A DNA stretch of 64,000 nucleotides from Pseudomonas sp. KU26590 (lineage in GTDB: Bacteria > Pseudomonadota > Gammaproteobacteria > Pseudomonadales > Pseudomonadaceae): positions 1,951,501 through 2,015,500 of the forward strand of contig NZ_CP110644.1 in the NCBI RefSeq assembly GCF_026153515.1, read 5' to 3'. Shown here in pieces: positions 1 through 8,975 of the stretch. The notes beneath the pieces were generated by a model, which was not told the DNA's origin, did not search any database, and saw nothing but the letters and a program-made list of their open reading frames with translations. The position numbers and the translations under genes are program-made. Position 1 is the first letter of the stretch. Each line of letters starts with the position of its first letter.

Positions 1-362
1 CCAAGCAAACCCGGCCTGAGCGATTCGCTGACGCGCGCATGTTTGCGGCCTACTTCGGCCTGGTGCCCGATCAAAACAGCTCAGGAGAGCGGGTTCGCCT
101 GGGTCGAATGACCAAGCGTGGTGATGGGTACATCCGCAGCCTGGCGATACAGGGTGCTCATGCAGTGTTGAGGCAGCTGCGGCACGACTCCGAGCAGCCG
201 GATGACCGTCGGCTGTTGCAGTGGCTGAGCCGTCTGGGAAGCAAAAAAGCCGCCGTACGGCTGGCGAACCGCAACCTGCGCATCATCTGGTCGCTTTTAC
301 AGAATGATCAGACTTATCGTCGTGAGCCGTCCAATAGGCAGGCGGCGGCGATGAGTCACTGA
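1..362 (+). mobile_element. IS110-family transposase, C-terminal part (cut by window edge)
   Basis: The reading frame is already open at the left edge and ends at a TGA at 362. The visible ~120 residues carry the IS110/IS116/IS902 C-terminal (Tnp_20) signature: F-A-AYFGLVPDQNSSG followed by RLGRMTKRGDGYIR. These enzymes are DEDD recombinases whose Tnp_20 domain supplies a serine, probably one of those in the NSSG segment here. The N-terminal RuvC-like DEDD half lies outside the window, so intactness cannot be judged. A REP element starts about 250 bp downstream. ISPpu10 of P. putida, an IS110-family element, is known to occupy REP sequences, so targeting of a REP is plausible here too. Confidence 0.85.
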
Positions 363-614
363 TCCAAAGCGTTCTGCCACCGGGGCGCAAAAGCGCTCCT
401 GCCCCTGCTAGAAAACATTGACCCCAGGTAAGACCGTCGCGGATAGATGCCTTGGCTCCTACTGGCCCTTGAGGCCTGACTGTAATAGGCATACCGCGAG
501 CTCAACCAATGTTGGCCAGAAGCCCAGAGCGGCTTCCTCGAACAGGCCTTATACATAGATGCAACCGGGTGGCGGTGTTGAAAAGCGGGTAGACAGTGGA
601 GGCGAGTCCATACA
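363..614. other. Non-coding flank of the IS110 element (right end not delimited)
   Basis: No convincing gene is seen between the transposase stop and the first REP element. Some IS110/IS1111-type elements carry a structured non-coding stretch next to the transposase that can encode the bridge RNA specifying target and donor sites. Part of this 250 bp could be such a segment, but no structure was computed and the element boundary is not visible, because IS110 elements lack clear terminal inverted repeats. A short G-rich/C-rich inverted segment near 378-405 (containing GGGGCGCAAAAGCGCTCC) may itself be a REP remnant. Confidence 0.4.
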
Positions 615-714
615 TAGGAGCCGGCTTGCTGGCGAACCCACTGGGTCAGTCGACATCTTCTTTTCAGATCCACCGCGTTCGTCCGATCGCGGCCCGCAGC
701 AAGCCGGCTCCTAC
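615..714. repeat. REPIN-like inverted REP pair (CCGGCTTGCTGGCG type)
   Basis: The left arm TAGGAGCCGGCTTGCTGGCG and the right arm CAGCAAGCCGGCTCCTA are inverted copies about 60 bp apart. The right arm is slightly diverged (GGCCCGCAGCAAG). Such pairs are the usual Pseudomonas REPIN arrangement, mobilised in trans by RAYT transposases; no RAYT gene is present in the window. The element abuts the 45-bp direct repeat that begins at 715. Confidence 0.8.
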
Positions 715-803
715 GGATTTTGTGTACGCCGTAAATTGCCTGCGTTGCCGAGATCCAGCGGATTGTGTACGCCGAAGATTGCCTGCGTTGCCGAGATCCA
801 ATG
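715..803. repeat. Two tandem copies of a ~45-bp spacer repeat between REP elements
   Basis: Copies at about 715-759 and 760-803 share GGATT-TGTGTACGCC at the left, then ATTGCCTGCGTTGCCGAGATC. A third, more diverged copy lies at 19135-19180, again exactly between the end of one REP pair and the start of another. The spacer is therefore part of a reproducible composite rather than random intergenic DNA. Confidence 0.75.
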
Positions 804-890
804 TAGGAGCGCGCTTGCCCGCGAAGGCATTCTGCCTGTGACGAATCGATTGCCTGACCCACCGCCTTCGCGGGCAAGCGCGCTCCTACA
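802..890. repeat. REPIN (GCGCGCTTGCCCGCGA type)
   Basis: The outer arms TGTAGGAGCGCGCTTGCCCG and CGGGCAAGCGCGCTCCTACA form a perfect inverted repeat around a ~48-bp loop. The same element type recurs at 3150, 19179 and 44770. Confidence 0.88.
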
Positions 891-996
891 GTTCATTCTG
901 GTATACGCAATATGCCCATCGCTCCGCCAGGCCAGCATTGCTCCGCCGCGCGCAATCTTGAATAATCCGCGTCTTGAGAATCAGTCGCAGACGCCA

Positions 997-1743
997 ATGA
1001 ATCCCGCCAGCATCCACCGCCCTCACATACTTGCCATCGAGGACGATGTCGTGCTCGGCGCTTTTGTCCACGATCAGCTCGATCGCTGCGGGTTTCAGGT
1101 GACCTGGTGCCAGAACGGCGCCGAAGGGCTGGCCTGCGCGCAACGCGAGCCGTTCGATGTCGTGCTCATGGACATCCTCTTGCCGGGGATGAACGGCCTC
1201 GACATCCTCACCCATCTGCGCCGTCGTCACACCGTGCCGATCATCCTCATGTCCGCCCTGGGCGCCGAGGCCGACCGCATCACCGGCTTCCAGAACGGCG
1301 CCGACGATTACCTGCCCAAACCCTTCAGCGTCGATGAACTGCGCGTGCGCATCGAGGCGATCCTGCGCAGGGTGGATTTGGAAAGACGCTTCCACGCCCT
1401 CACGGCGAGCGAGCCCGAGGCCAGCACCGAGAAACCCGAAGAAGACGGTCTGACCTTCGATGAGGGCCGCTGCGACGTTTCCTTCGCGGGCACCCCGGCG
1501 CAATTGACCGGCAGCGAATACCGCCTGCTGGAAACCCTGTGGCGCAACCCCGAAGACGTCCTCAGCAAGGCCTTCCTTTATCAGCACGTTTTGCAGCGCG
1601 GCTATTCCCAGCACGACCGCAGCCTGGACATGCACATCAGCCAGATTCGCCGCAAGCTCAAGGCCGTCGGCTATCAGGCGCGGCAGCTGCGCACGGTCTG
1701 GGGCAAGGGCTACGTGCTGACAGCGGCGGTGCTGGATGGCTGA
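997..1743 (+). CDS. OmpR-family two-component response regulator (PirR/PfeR-like)
   Basis: 248 residues. The start is taken as the ATG at 997, because the longer open frame would run through REP elements and the receiver domain begins within ten residues of this ATG. The N-terminal receiver domain has the acidic pair E15-D16-D17, the phospho-acceptor D59 in the LMDILLPGMNG segment, S86 and K108. A C-terminal winged-helix Trans_reg_C domain (about residues 140-245) has the family signature LTGSEYRLLETL and ends in VWGKGYVL. It is followed after 8 bp by a sensor kinase and lies just upstream of cysM. In P. aeruginosa the two-component genes next to cysM are pirR/pirS, which control the ferric-enterobactin receptor gene pirA. 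Identity with PirR is inferred from position and general family only. Confidence 0.9.
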   Translation: MNPASIHRPHILAIEDDVVLGAFVHDQLDRCGFQVTWCQNGAEGLACAQREPFDVVLMDILLPGMNGLDILTHLRRRHTVPIILMSALGAEADRITGFQNGADDYLPKPFSVDELRVRIEAILRRVDLERRFHALTASEPEASTEKPEEDGLTFDEGRCDVSFAGTPAQLTGSEYRLLETLWRNPEDVLSKAFLYQHVLQRGYSQHDRSLDMHISQIRRKLKAVGYQARQLRTVWGKGYVLTAAVLDG

Positions 1744-1751
1744 GGTGTTGA

Positions 1752-3131
1752 ATGGTTGAGCCACGCAAAAGACTGCCCGGCCGGCATTCGCTGTTCTGGA
1801 AACTGGCCGTCCTGCTGGTCGGTTTCTGCCTGTTGATGATCTGGCTCAGTTGGTATTGGGGTCGCTACATCGAGACCCGTAACGCCTATCTGAACGCCGA
1901 GGCCCATCAGGTAATGAACGACTATGCGGCGCAGGCCGAACGAGCGTGGAGCAGGGGCGGCCAGGGCGGCATCGACGAATGGCTGAAGCAGGTCCGTCAG
2001 CAGGAAAGCGGCTGGGTCGGGGTGATTGGCAGCGATTTGCAATCACTCGGCAGTGCGCCGCTGACCCGCGAGCAGTCCCGGCGCCTGACCTTCATGCGCG
2101 GCATCGACTGGCCCATGAGCACGCGGCAGAAGACCGTGCCTTGGCTGAAGATTGCGTTTCCCGGCAACCCGGACGCCGGCAGTCTGGTGATCGAATTGCC
2201 CGAGCGCTACAAACCGGGGCGTTATGCGCTGATCGGGCAGATGCTGACCAACGTGTTGATTCCCGCGTTATTCACGCTGCTGCTGTGCGTCGGGCTGTAT
2301 CGCTTGTTGATTCGTCCACTCAACCAGCTGCGCGAGCAGGCCAACGCATGGCGAGCCGATCGGCTGACCAGCCGACTGTCGCCGCACATGACCGAGCGCC
2401 GCGATGAGCTGGGCGAGCTGAACCGCGCCTTCGATCACATGGCTGCGCGCCTGCATTCGACGGTGCAGGTCCAGCAGCAGTTGTTGCGCGATCTTTCCCA
2501 CGAACTGCGCACGCCCCTGAGTCGCCTGCGGGTGGCCTGCGACAGCGAGCAAAGCCTGCCCGAACTGCGCGAGCGCCTGAGCCGGGAAGTGGATGGCATG
2601 CGCCGGCTGGTGGACGACACCTTGCAGCTGGCCTGGCTCGACACCGAGCGCGAAAAACTGCCCGGCGAGGACATTCAGGTGGTGGCGCTGTGGGAGATGC
2701 TGGTGGACGACGCCTGTTTCGAAACCTGCTGGCCGTCCCGTCAGTTGCGCTGCGATCTGGACAGCGAATGCTGGGTCAGTGGCCATCTCAACACCTTGGC
2801 CCAGGCGCTGGAGAACATTCTGCGCAACGCCATCCGCCATTCGCCGCCCGAGGGCATCGTGCGGCTGGACGGTCGGCGGGATGGCGATGACTGGCTGTTG
2901 TGGCTGGAAGATCAGGGCGGCGGGATTGACGAGGGCGATCTCGATCGGATCTTCGCCCCGTTCATCCGCCTGGACGGCGCCCGCCCCGGCGACGGGGGTT
3001 TCGGGCTGGGTTTGAGCATTGCGCGCAACTCGCTGCGTCTGCAGGGCGGGGACCTGTGGGCGGAGAATACCGGGCAGGGCTTGAAGATGATCATGCGGTT
3101 GCCGGCCCGACACACGGAAGCCGCTGTTTGA
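1752..3131 (+). CDS. Membrane sensor histidine kinase, partner of the upstream regulator (PirS/PfeS-like)
   Basis: 459 residues. The layout is that of a class I kinase: a membrane segment at about 17-36, a periplasmic sensor region of ~125 residues, a second membrane segment at about 165-185, a HAMP linker, then HisKA with the phospho-acceptor H250 in DLSHELRTPLSR. The HATPase_c domain has the N box (NILRNAIRHSP), the G1 box DQGGGI and the G2 box FGLGLSIARN. It sits 8 bp after the regulator and the two are surely co-transcribed. The signal sensed cannot be read from sequence; siderophore sensing is suggested only by gene position. A REP pair, not a receptor gene, follows it. Confidence 0.9.
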   Translation: MVEPRKRLPGRHSLFWKLAVLLVGFCLLMIWLSWYWGRYIETRNAYLNAEAHQVMNDYAAQAERAWSRGGQGGIDEWLKQVRQQESGWVGVIGSDLQSLGSAPLTREQSRRLTFMRGIDWPMSTRQKTVPWLKIAFPGNPDAGSLVIELPERYKPGRYALIGQMLTNVLIPALFTLLLCVGLYRLLIRPLNQLREQANAWRADRLTSRLSPHMTERRDELGELNRAFDHMAARLHSTVQVQQQLLRDLSHELRTPLSRLRVACDSEQSLPELRERLSREVDGMRRLVDDTLQLAWLDTEREKLPGEDIQVVALWEMLVDDACFETCWPSRQLRCDLDSECWVSGHLNTLAQALENILRNAIRHSPPEGIVRLDGRRDGDDWLLWLEDQGGGIDEGDLDRIFAPFIRLDGARPGDGGFGLGLSIARNSLRLQGGDLWAENTGQGLKMIMRLPARHTEAAV

Positions 3132-3149
3132 ACCGGCCTATATCGAAAT

Positions 3150-3238
3150 TGTAGGAGCGCGCTTGCCCGCGAAAGGGGTGGGTCAGTTGAGGTCGATGGC
3201 ACAGGCCTGTCGCGTTCGCGGGCAAGCGCGCTCCTACA
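3150..3238. repeat. REPIN between the kinase gene and cysM
   Basis: Arms TGTAGGAGCGCGCTTGCCCG and CGGGCAAGCGCGCTCCTACA are inverted around a ~48-bp loop. It starts 18 bp after the kinase stop codon and could act as a 3' stabilising or attenuating hairpin for the two-component transcript. Confidence 0.88.
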
Positions 3239-3365
3239 GTTCGCTTTACTGGTTCTTCGGGTCCTTATTCCATTCAGCGATAACCACCTCACTTTGCGTG
3301 ATATGGGCTGACAGCGATTGCCGGTATGATAGGCGACCCCCGCACGTCTGGATCGCGAACACGCC

Positions 3366-4268
3366 ATGACCCTGCAGTATCAAACCATCGCCGATTGCGT
3401 CGGCAACACCCCGCTGGTGCGTCTGCAACGCATGGCCGGGAACACCAGCAACACGTTGCTGCTCAAGCTCGAAGGCAATAACCCGGCCGGTTCCGTGAAG
3501 GACCGCCCGGCGCTGTCGATGATTACCCGTGCCGAAGAGCGCGGGCAGATCCACCCCGGTGACACCCTGATCGAAGCCACCTCCGGCAACACCGGCATCG
3601 CCCTGGCCATGGCTGCGGCGATCAAGGGCTATCGCATGATCCTGATCATGCCGGACAACTCCAGCGCCGAGCGCAAGGCGGCGATGACCGCTTATGGCGC
3701 CGAGCTGATTCTGGTCAGCAAGGAAGACGGCATGGAAGGCGCCCGTGACATGGCCGAGCGCATGCAGGCTGAAGGCCGCGGCAAGGTGCTCGACCAGTTC
3801 GCCAACGGCGACAACCCTCAGGCTCATTACGTCGGCACCGGCCCGGAAATCTGGCGGCAGACCGGCGGCACCGTCACCCATTTCATCAGTTCCATGGGCA
3901 CCACCGGCACCATCATGGGCACCTCGCGTTTCCTTAAAGAGCAGAACCCGAACATCCAGATCGTCGGCCTCCAGCCTATGGACGGCGCGTCGATTCCGGG
4001 GATTCGCCGCTGGCCTCAAGAATACCTGCCGAGCATTTACCAAGCCGACCGCGTCGACCGGATCATGGACATGGGCCAGGCCGAAGCCGAGGACGTCATG
4101 CGTCGTCTGGCGCGGGAAGAAGGCATTTTCTGTGGCGTCTCGTCAGGCGGTTCGGTTGCCGCCATGTTGCGGCTGTCTCGGGAAGTCGAAAACGCGGTGA
4201 TGGTCGCGATCATTTGTGACCGAGGCGACCGTTACCTGTCGACCGGCGTCTACGATGCGCCCAACTGA
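3366..4268 (+). CDS. cysM: Cysteine synthase B (O-acetylserine sulfhydrylase B)
   Basis: 300 residues, normal for the family. CysM is a cytoplasmic PLP enzyme that makes cysteine (or S-sulfocysteine from thiosulfate) from O-acetylserine. The PLP lysine is K45 in [11 protein letters not shown]. The phosphate/substrate loop [12 protein letters not shown] follows at about 70-81, and a glycine-rich cofactor-binding stretch [12 protein letters not shown] lies at about 179-190. The short loop after the active site and the overall length favour CysM over CysK. The stop codon overlaps the start of rlmD by one base (TGATG), indicating translational coupling. Confidence 0.95.
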   Translation: MTLQYQTIADCVGNTPLVRLQRMAGNTSNTLLLKLEGNNPAGSVKDRPALSMITRAEERGQIHPGDTLIEATSGNTGIALAMAAAIKGYRMILIMPDNSSAERKAAMTAYGAELILVSKEDGMEGARDMAERMQAEGRGKVLDQFANGDNPQAHYVGTGPEIWRQTGGTVTHFISSMGTTGTIMGTSRFLKEQNPNIQIVGLQPMDGASIPGIRRWPQEYLPSIYQADRVDRIMDMGQAEAEDVMRRLAREEGIFCGVSSGGSVAAMLRLSREVENAVMVAIICDRGDRYLSTGVYDAPN

Positions 4269-5623
4269 TGGCCAAGCGTGATGCAGGCCTGCGTTTCCAG
4301 CCCAGCGGCGGCACCCGGACCGCGCAGGTCCCCACCGGTAAAAAACAACGCCTGACCATCGAGCGACTGGCCAATGACGGTCGCGGCATCGGTTTCGTCG
4401 ACGGCCGCACCTGGTTTGTCATGGGCAGTCTGGCCGGCGAAGAGGTCGAGGCCCGCGTGCTCAATGCCCACGGTAAAGTCGTCGAAGCCCGCACCGAGCG
4501 GGTGTTCCAGGCCAGCCCTGTGCGCCGGCCGGCCGCGTGCCCGCATTTCGGCCGTTGCGGCGGTTGCAGCACCCAGCACATGCCCCACGCCGAACAGCTC
4601 GCCCTGAAACAGAGCATGCTCGCCGAGCAATTGAGCCGCATCGCCGGGGTCGAGCCGGAGGAATGGTCAGCGCCGCTGACGGGTGAAGAATTTGCCTATC
4701 GCCGCCGTGCCCGCGTCGCCGTGCGCTGGGACGTCCGCGCCAAGCGGCTGGACGTCGGATTCCGCGCCGCAGCGAGCCAGGACATCATCGCCATCGAACA
4801 ATGCCCGGTGCTGGTACAGGCCTTGCAACCGATCATGACAGGGCTGGCGCCCATGCTTCGCAGCCTGGGCAAGCCTCAGGCGCTGGGGCATGTCGAGCTG
4901 TTCAGCGGGTCGGCCACTGCCGTGCTGTTGCGGCACACCGCGCCGCTGCCTGAAAGCGATCTGGCAATCCTCAAGGCATTTTGCGACACCCATGACGCGC
5001 AGCTGTGGTTGCACGGCGAAGGCGAGCCACAGCCGGTCGACCCCTGCGCGCAACTGGGCTACCGCCTGGAACCGTGGAATCTGTCCCTGGCCTATCGCCC
5101 TGGCGACTTCGTGCAGGTCAACGCTCAGGTCAACACCGCGATGATCGAGCAGGCCCTGGCCTGGCTCGCACCGCGCAAGGACGAACGAGTGCTGGACTTG
5201 TTCTGCGGGCTTGGTAACTTCGCGCTGCCGCTGGCGCAGATGACGCGCGACGTGGTGGCGGTCGAGGGCGTCGACGCCATGGTTCAGCGTGCGACGGTCA
5301 ATGCCGCCAGCAACGGTTTAAGCAACGTGAAGTTTTATCAGGCCGATCTGTCGCAGCCACTGGACAAGGCGGCCTGGGTGGCGGAAGGTTTCGCCGCAGT
5401 GCTGCTCGATCCGCCGCGTGACGGTGCGTTCGAAGCAGTGGGCAAACTCAAGTCGCTGGGCGCTCAGCGCGTCCTTTATGTGTCGTGCAACCCGGCAACG
5501 CTGGCGCGCGACACGGTTGAATTGATCAAGCAGGGCTACCGTTTAAAACGTGCCGGAATCCTCGATATGTTCCCGCAGACAGCGCATGTCGAGGCGATGG
5601 CGTTATTTGAAGCGAGCAAGTGA
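4268..5623 (+). CDS. rlmD: 23S rRNA (uracil-1939-C5)-methyltransferase RlmD
   Basis: 451 residues. RlmD (formerly RumA/YgcA) uses SAM to make m5U1939 in 23S rRNA. An N-terminal TRAM domain (about 22-80) is followed by the cysteine cluster [11 protein letters not shown] that holds a 4Fe-4S centre with a later cysteine (IEQCP). The SAM motif [15 protein letters not shown] lies near 314-328, the LLDPPRDGA motif near 380, and the nucleophile cysteine is in [12 protein letters not shown] near 405. It starts inside the cysM stop codon and precedes relA, as in other pseudomonads. Confidence 0.95.
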   Translation: MAKRDAGLRFQPSGGTRTAQVPTGKKQRLTIERLANDGRGIGFVDGRTWFVMGSLAGEEVEARVLNAHGKVVEARTERVFQASPVRRPAACPHFGRCGGCSTQHMPHAEQLALKQSMLAEQLSRIAGVEPEEWSAPLTGEEFAYRRRARVAVRWDVRAKRLDVGFRAAASQDIIAIEQCPVLVQALQPIMTGLAPMLRSLGKPQALGHVELFSGSATAVLLRHTAPLPESDLAILKAFCDTHDAQLWLHGEGEPQPVDPCAQLGYRLEPWNLSLAYRPGDFVQVNAQVNTAMIEQALAWLAPRKDERVLDLFCGLGNFALPLAQMTRDVVAVEGVDAMVQRATVNAASNGLSNVKFYQADLSQPLDKAAWVAEGFAAVLLDPPRDGAFEAVGKLKSLGAQRVLYVSCNPATLARDTVELIKQGYRLKRAGILDMFPQTAHVEAMALFEASK

Positions 5624-5779
5624 GGCAGCGGCTCAGGAAATGCCGATGCCTTACACGGAGTCTCGTTTAATCCGACTGGCCCGCGCGTAAACGACCTTGC
5701 ATGGCCCGCAAGGCGCACGCGCTCAAGAAGGCCGGCGACTGATGGCGCATTTCATCGCGCCGTAGGGAAGGTAAGCAAC

Positions 5780-8023
5780 ATGGTACAGGTGAGACCACAC
5801 CAGCCGATCAACACAGACGGCAGTATCAACCTCGACGCGTGGCTGGATCACGTGGTCAGCGTCGACCTCGCAGTGGACCGACAGGCCTTGAAAGAGGCCT
5901 GTGAATTTGCCCGGCACGCCGAGCAACAGGACAACGCCGCCAAAAACCTCTGGGCGGAGGGCACGTCGAGTTTTCAGACGGGCCTGGAAATTGCTGAAAT
6001 CCTGGCCGACCTCAAGCTCGACCAGGACTCACTCGTCGCCGGCGTGATTTACCGCGGCGTGCGCGAAGGCAAGATCTCGCTGCCCGACGTCAATCAGCGC
6101 TTCGGCCCCACCGTGACCAAACTTATCGACGGCGTGCTGCGCATGGCGGCGATCAGCGCCAGTCTCAGTCCGCGCCAGTCGCTGGTGCTCGGCACTCAGG
6201 CCCAGGTCGAAAACCTGCGCAAGATGCTGGTGGCCATGGTCGACGACGTGCGCGTCGCGCTGATCAAGCTGGCGGAACGGACCTGCGCCATCCGCGCGGT
6301 GAAAAACACCGACGATGAAAAGCGCAACCGCGTCGCCCGGGAAGTCTTCGACATCTACGCGCCGCTGGCCCACCGGCTGGGCATCGGTCACATTAAATGG
6401 GAGCTGGAGGACTTGTCCTTCCGCTACCTGGAGCCCGAGCAGTACAAGCAGATCGCCAAGCTGCTGCACGAGCGTCGCCTCGACCGCGAGCGCTTTATCA
6501 CCGACGTGATGTCGCAGCTGTCGAACGAGCTGTTGGCCACCGGCGTCAAGGCCGACATCAGCGGCCGGGCCAAGCACATTTACTCGATCTGGCGAAAGAT
6601 GCAGCGTAAAGGCCTGGAGTTCAGCCAGATCTACGACGTTCGCGCCGTTCGCGTGCTGGTGCCGGAGATGCGCGATTGCTATACCGCGCTTGGCATCGTC
6701 CACACCCTGTGGCGGCACATTCCCAAGGAGTTCGACGACTACATCGCCAACCCCAAGGAAAACGGCTATCGCTCGCTGCACACAGCGGTGATCGGTCCGG
6801 AAGGCAAGGTGCTGGAAGTGCAGATCCGCACCCACGCCATGCACGAAGAAGCCGAACTGGGCGTCTGCGCGCACTGGAAGTACAAGGGCACCGACGTCAA
6901 ATCCGGCTCCAATCACTACGAAGAGAAAATCTCCTGGCTGCGTCAGGTCCTCGAGTGGCATGAAGAACTGGGCGACATCGGCGGGCTGGCGGAACAGCTG
7001 CGCGTCGACATCGAACCCGACCGCGTCTACGTGTTCACCCCGGACGGCCACGCGATCGACCTGCCCAAGGGCGCGACGCCGCTGGACTTCGCCTATCGCG
7101 TGCACACCGAGATCGGCCACAACTGCCGTGGCGCCAAGATCAACGGGCGCATCGTGCCGCTCAACTACAGCCTGCAGACCGGCGAGCAGGTCGAGATCAT
7201 CACCAGCAAGCACGGCACACCGAGCCGCGACTGGCTGAACTCGAACCTGGGTTACATCACCACTTCCCGGGCGCGGGCGAAGATCGTGCATTGGTTCAAG
7301 CTGCAGGCGCGCGACCAGAACGTCGCCGCCGGCAAGGTGCTGCTGGAGCGCGAGTTGGCGCGTCTGGCGCTGCCCCAGGTGGATTTCGACAAGTTGGCCG
7401 AGAAGGCCAACATGAAGATCGCCGAAGACATGTTCGCAGCCCTCGGTGCCGGCGACCTGCGCATTGCGCAGCTGGTCAATCTGGCTCAGCAACTGGTCGA
7501 GCCGGAGCGGGGCAACGAGCAACTGGAGCTGATTCCGCGCAAGGCCACGGGCTACAAGCCGGGCAAGCGCGGGGATATTCAGATCCAGGGCGTCGGCAAC
7601 CTGATGACGCAGATGGCCGGCTGCTGCCAGCCGCTGCCGGGCGACGCCATCGTCGGTTATATCACCCAGGGCCGCGGCGTGAGCATCCACCGTCAGGACT
7701 GCGCCTCGGTGCTGCAACTGGGCGGGCGCGAACCCGAGCGGATCATCCAGGTCAGCTGGGGCCCGGTGCCGGTGCTCACCTACCCGGTGGACATCATCAT
7801 CCGCGCCTACGACCGGTCCGGCCTGCTGCGCGACGTCTCGCAGATATTGCTCAACGAGCGCATCAACGTCCTGGCGGTCAACACCCGCTCGAACAAGGAA
7901 GACAACACCGCGCTGATGTCGCTGACCATCGAGATCCCGGGCCTGGACGCGCTGGGACGGCTGCTGGGGCGCATCTCGCAACTGCCGAACATCATCGAAA
8001 CGCGGCGTAACAGAACGCCGTGA
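5780..8023 (+). CDS. relA: GTP pyrophosphokinase RelA, (p)ppGpp synthetase I
   Basis: 747 residues. This ribosome-associated synthetase makes (p)ppGpp when uncharged tRNA enters the A site. The N-terminal hydrolase-like domain lacks the HD signature (VIYRGVREGKI is found where hydrolases have an HD pair), so it should be synthetase-only like E. coli RelA. The synthetase domain contains NGYRSLHTAV near residue 328. Next come a TGS domain (about 415-475, VYVFTPDGHAIDLP), a zinc-finger-like segment with AGCCQPLPGD near 612 and HRQDC, and a C-terminal ACT domain (about 668-745). It begins 156 bp after rlmD, so it may have its own promoter there. Confidence 0.96.
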   Translation: MVQVRPHQPINTDGSINLDAWLDHVVSVDLAVDRQALKEACEFARHAEQQDNAAKNLWAEGTSSFQTGLEIAEILADLKLDQDSLVAGVIYRGVREGKISLPDVNQRFGPTVTKLIDGVLRMAAISASLSPRQSLVLGTQAQVENLRKMLVAMVDDVRVALIKLAERTCAIRAVKNTDDEKRNRVAREVFDIYAPLAHRLGIGHIKWELEDLSFRYLEPEQYKQIAKLLHERRLDRERFITDVMSQLSNELLATGVKADISGRAKHIYSIWRKMQRKGLEFSQIYDVRAVRVLVPEMRDCYTALGIVHTLWRHIPKEFDDYIANPKENGYRSLHTAVIGPEGKVLEVQIRTHAMHEEAELGVCAHWKYKGTDVKSGSNHYEEKISWLRQVLEWHEELGDIGGLAEQLRVDIEPDRVYVFTPDGHAIDLPKGATPLDFAYRVHTEIGHNCRGAKINGRIVPLNYSLQTGEQVEIITSKHGTPSRDWLNSNLGYITTSRARAKIVHWFKLQARDQNVAAGKVLLERELARLALPQVDFDKLAEKANMKIAEDMFAALGAGDLRIAQLVNLAQQLVEPERGNEQLELIPRKATGYKPGKRGDIQIQGVGNLMTQMAGCCQPLPGDAIVGYITQGRGVSIHRQDCASVLQLGGREPERIIQVSWGPVPVLTYPVDIIIRAYDRSGLLRDVSQILLNERINVLAVNTRSNKEDNTALMSLTIEIPGLDALGRLLGRISQLPNIIETRRNRTP

Positions 8024-8031
8024 GGCGTGGC

Positions 8032-8090
8032 TGCAAGCTACAAGCTACAAGCCGTACGCGGATAACTTGAAGCTTGTGGCTTGTAGCTTA
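8032..8090. repeat. Inverted repeat between relA and mazG
   Basis: GCAAGCTACAAGCTACAAGC (from 8033) and GCTTGTGGCTTGTAGCTT (from 8072) form an 18-bp stem with one mismatch around a 19-nt loop. The hairpin sits just after the relA stop and has no T tract, so it is more likely an extragenic repeat or mRNA stabiliser than an intrinsic terminator. Confidence 0.65.
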
Positions 8091-8115
8091 CCGCTGCGAA
8101 CGAAGAGAGACCCCC

Positions 8116-8949
8116 ATGTACAACCTCCAAGACCTCCTCACGCTCATGGCCCGTCTGCGCGATCCGCAATTCGGTTGCCCGTGGGACGTGAAGCAGCATT
8201 ACGCGAGCATCGTGCCGCACACCCTCGAAGAAGCCTATGAAGTGGCCGACGCCATTGAGCGCGGAGACTTCGATGACCTGCGCGGTGAGCTCGGCGATCT
8301 GCTGTTTCAAGTGGTGTATTACTGCCAGCTGGCGCGGGAAGAAGGGCGGTTCGAGTTCGACGGCGTGGTCGACGGCATCACCCGCAAACTGATTCGTCGT
8401 CATCCCCATGTGTTCCCGACCGGCGATCTGTACGCACCGCTGGAAACCCCGCGTCTCAGTGAAGATCAGGTCAAGCATCGCTGGGAACAGATCAAGGCCG
8501 AGGAGCGCGCGGAAAAGGCCAGCGCGCCCGAGCAGCTATCCCTGCTCGACGACGTGCCAAATGTACTGCCGGCGTTGTCGCGGGCGGCGAAGTTGCAAAA
8601 GCGTGCGTCACAGGTCGGGTTCGACTGGCCGGACGCGTTGCCGGTGGTCGACAACGTGCGTGAAGAACTCGACGAAGTCCTTGAAGCCATGGCCGACAAC
8701 GACAGCGCAGCCATCACCGAAGAGGTAGGCGATCTGCTGTTTGCCGCCGTCAATCTGGCCCGGCACCTCAAGGTCGATCCGGAAGATGCCCTGCGCGCCG
8801 CCAATGCCAAATTCGAGCGGCGCTTCAGATTTATCGAACAGGCCTTGCGCGATACCCGGCGGCCCATCGAAGATTGCAGCCTCGAAGAGATGGATGCGCT
8901 CTGGGGCGAAGCCAAGCGTCAGGAAAAGATCACGCCCAACTGCGGTTGA
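8116..8949 (+). CDS. mazG: Nucleoside triphosphate pyrophosphohydrolase MazG
   Basis: 277 residues, close to E. coli MazG. It hydrolyses NTPs to NMP and pyrophosphate, and in E. coli it lowers ppGpp and modulates mazEF-dependent death. Two tandem MazG domains are visible. The first has CPWD near the start and EEAYEVADAIE followed by ELGDLLFQVVYY. The second has EELDEVLEAM and EEVGDLLFAAVNLARH. The ATG at 8116 was chosen over the upstream in-frame start because AAGAGAGA lies just before it and MYNLQDLLTLMARLR is the usual N terminus. The position behind relA is conserved. Confidence 0.95.
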   Translation: MYNLQDLLTLMARLRDPQFGCPWDVKQHYASIVPHTLEEAYEVADAIERGDFDDLRGELGDLLFQVVYYCQLAREEGRFEFDGVVDGITRKLIRRHPHVFPTGDLYAPLETPRLSEDQVKHRWEQIKAEERAEKASAPEQLSLLDDVPNVLPALSRAAKLQKRASQVGFDWPDALPVVDNVREELDEVLEAMADNDSAAITEEVGDLLFAAVNLARHLKVDPEDALRAANAKFERRFRFIEQALRDTRRPIEDCSLEEMDALWGEAKRQEKITPNCG

Positions 8950-8975
8950 GTTGACTATTTAGAGAGAGAAGACAG

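Noticed and set aside
559..996. Upstream extension of the response regulator reading frame
   Set aside because: It runs through REP elements; the receiver domain starts right after the ATG at 997.
6029..7981. 650-codon open frame antisense to relA
   Set aside because: It exactly shadows a certain gene; long antisense frames are expected in high-GC DNA with strong codon bias, and the translation is low-complexity His/Asp/Val/Gln-rich.
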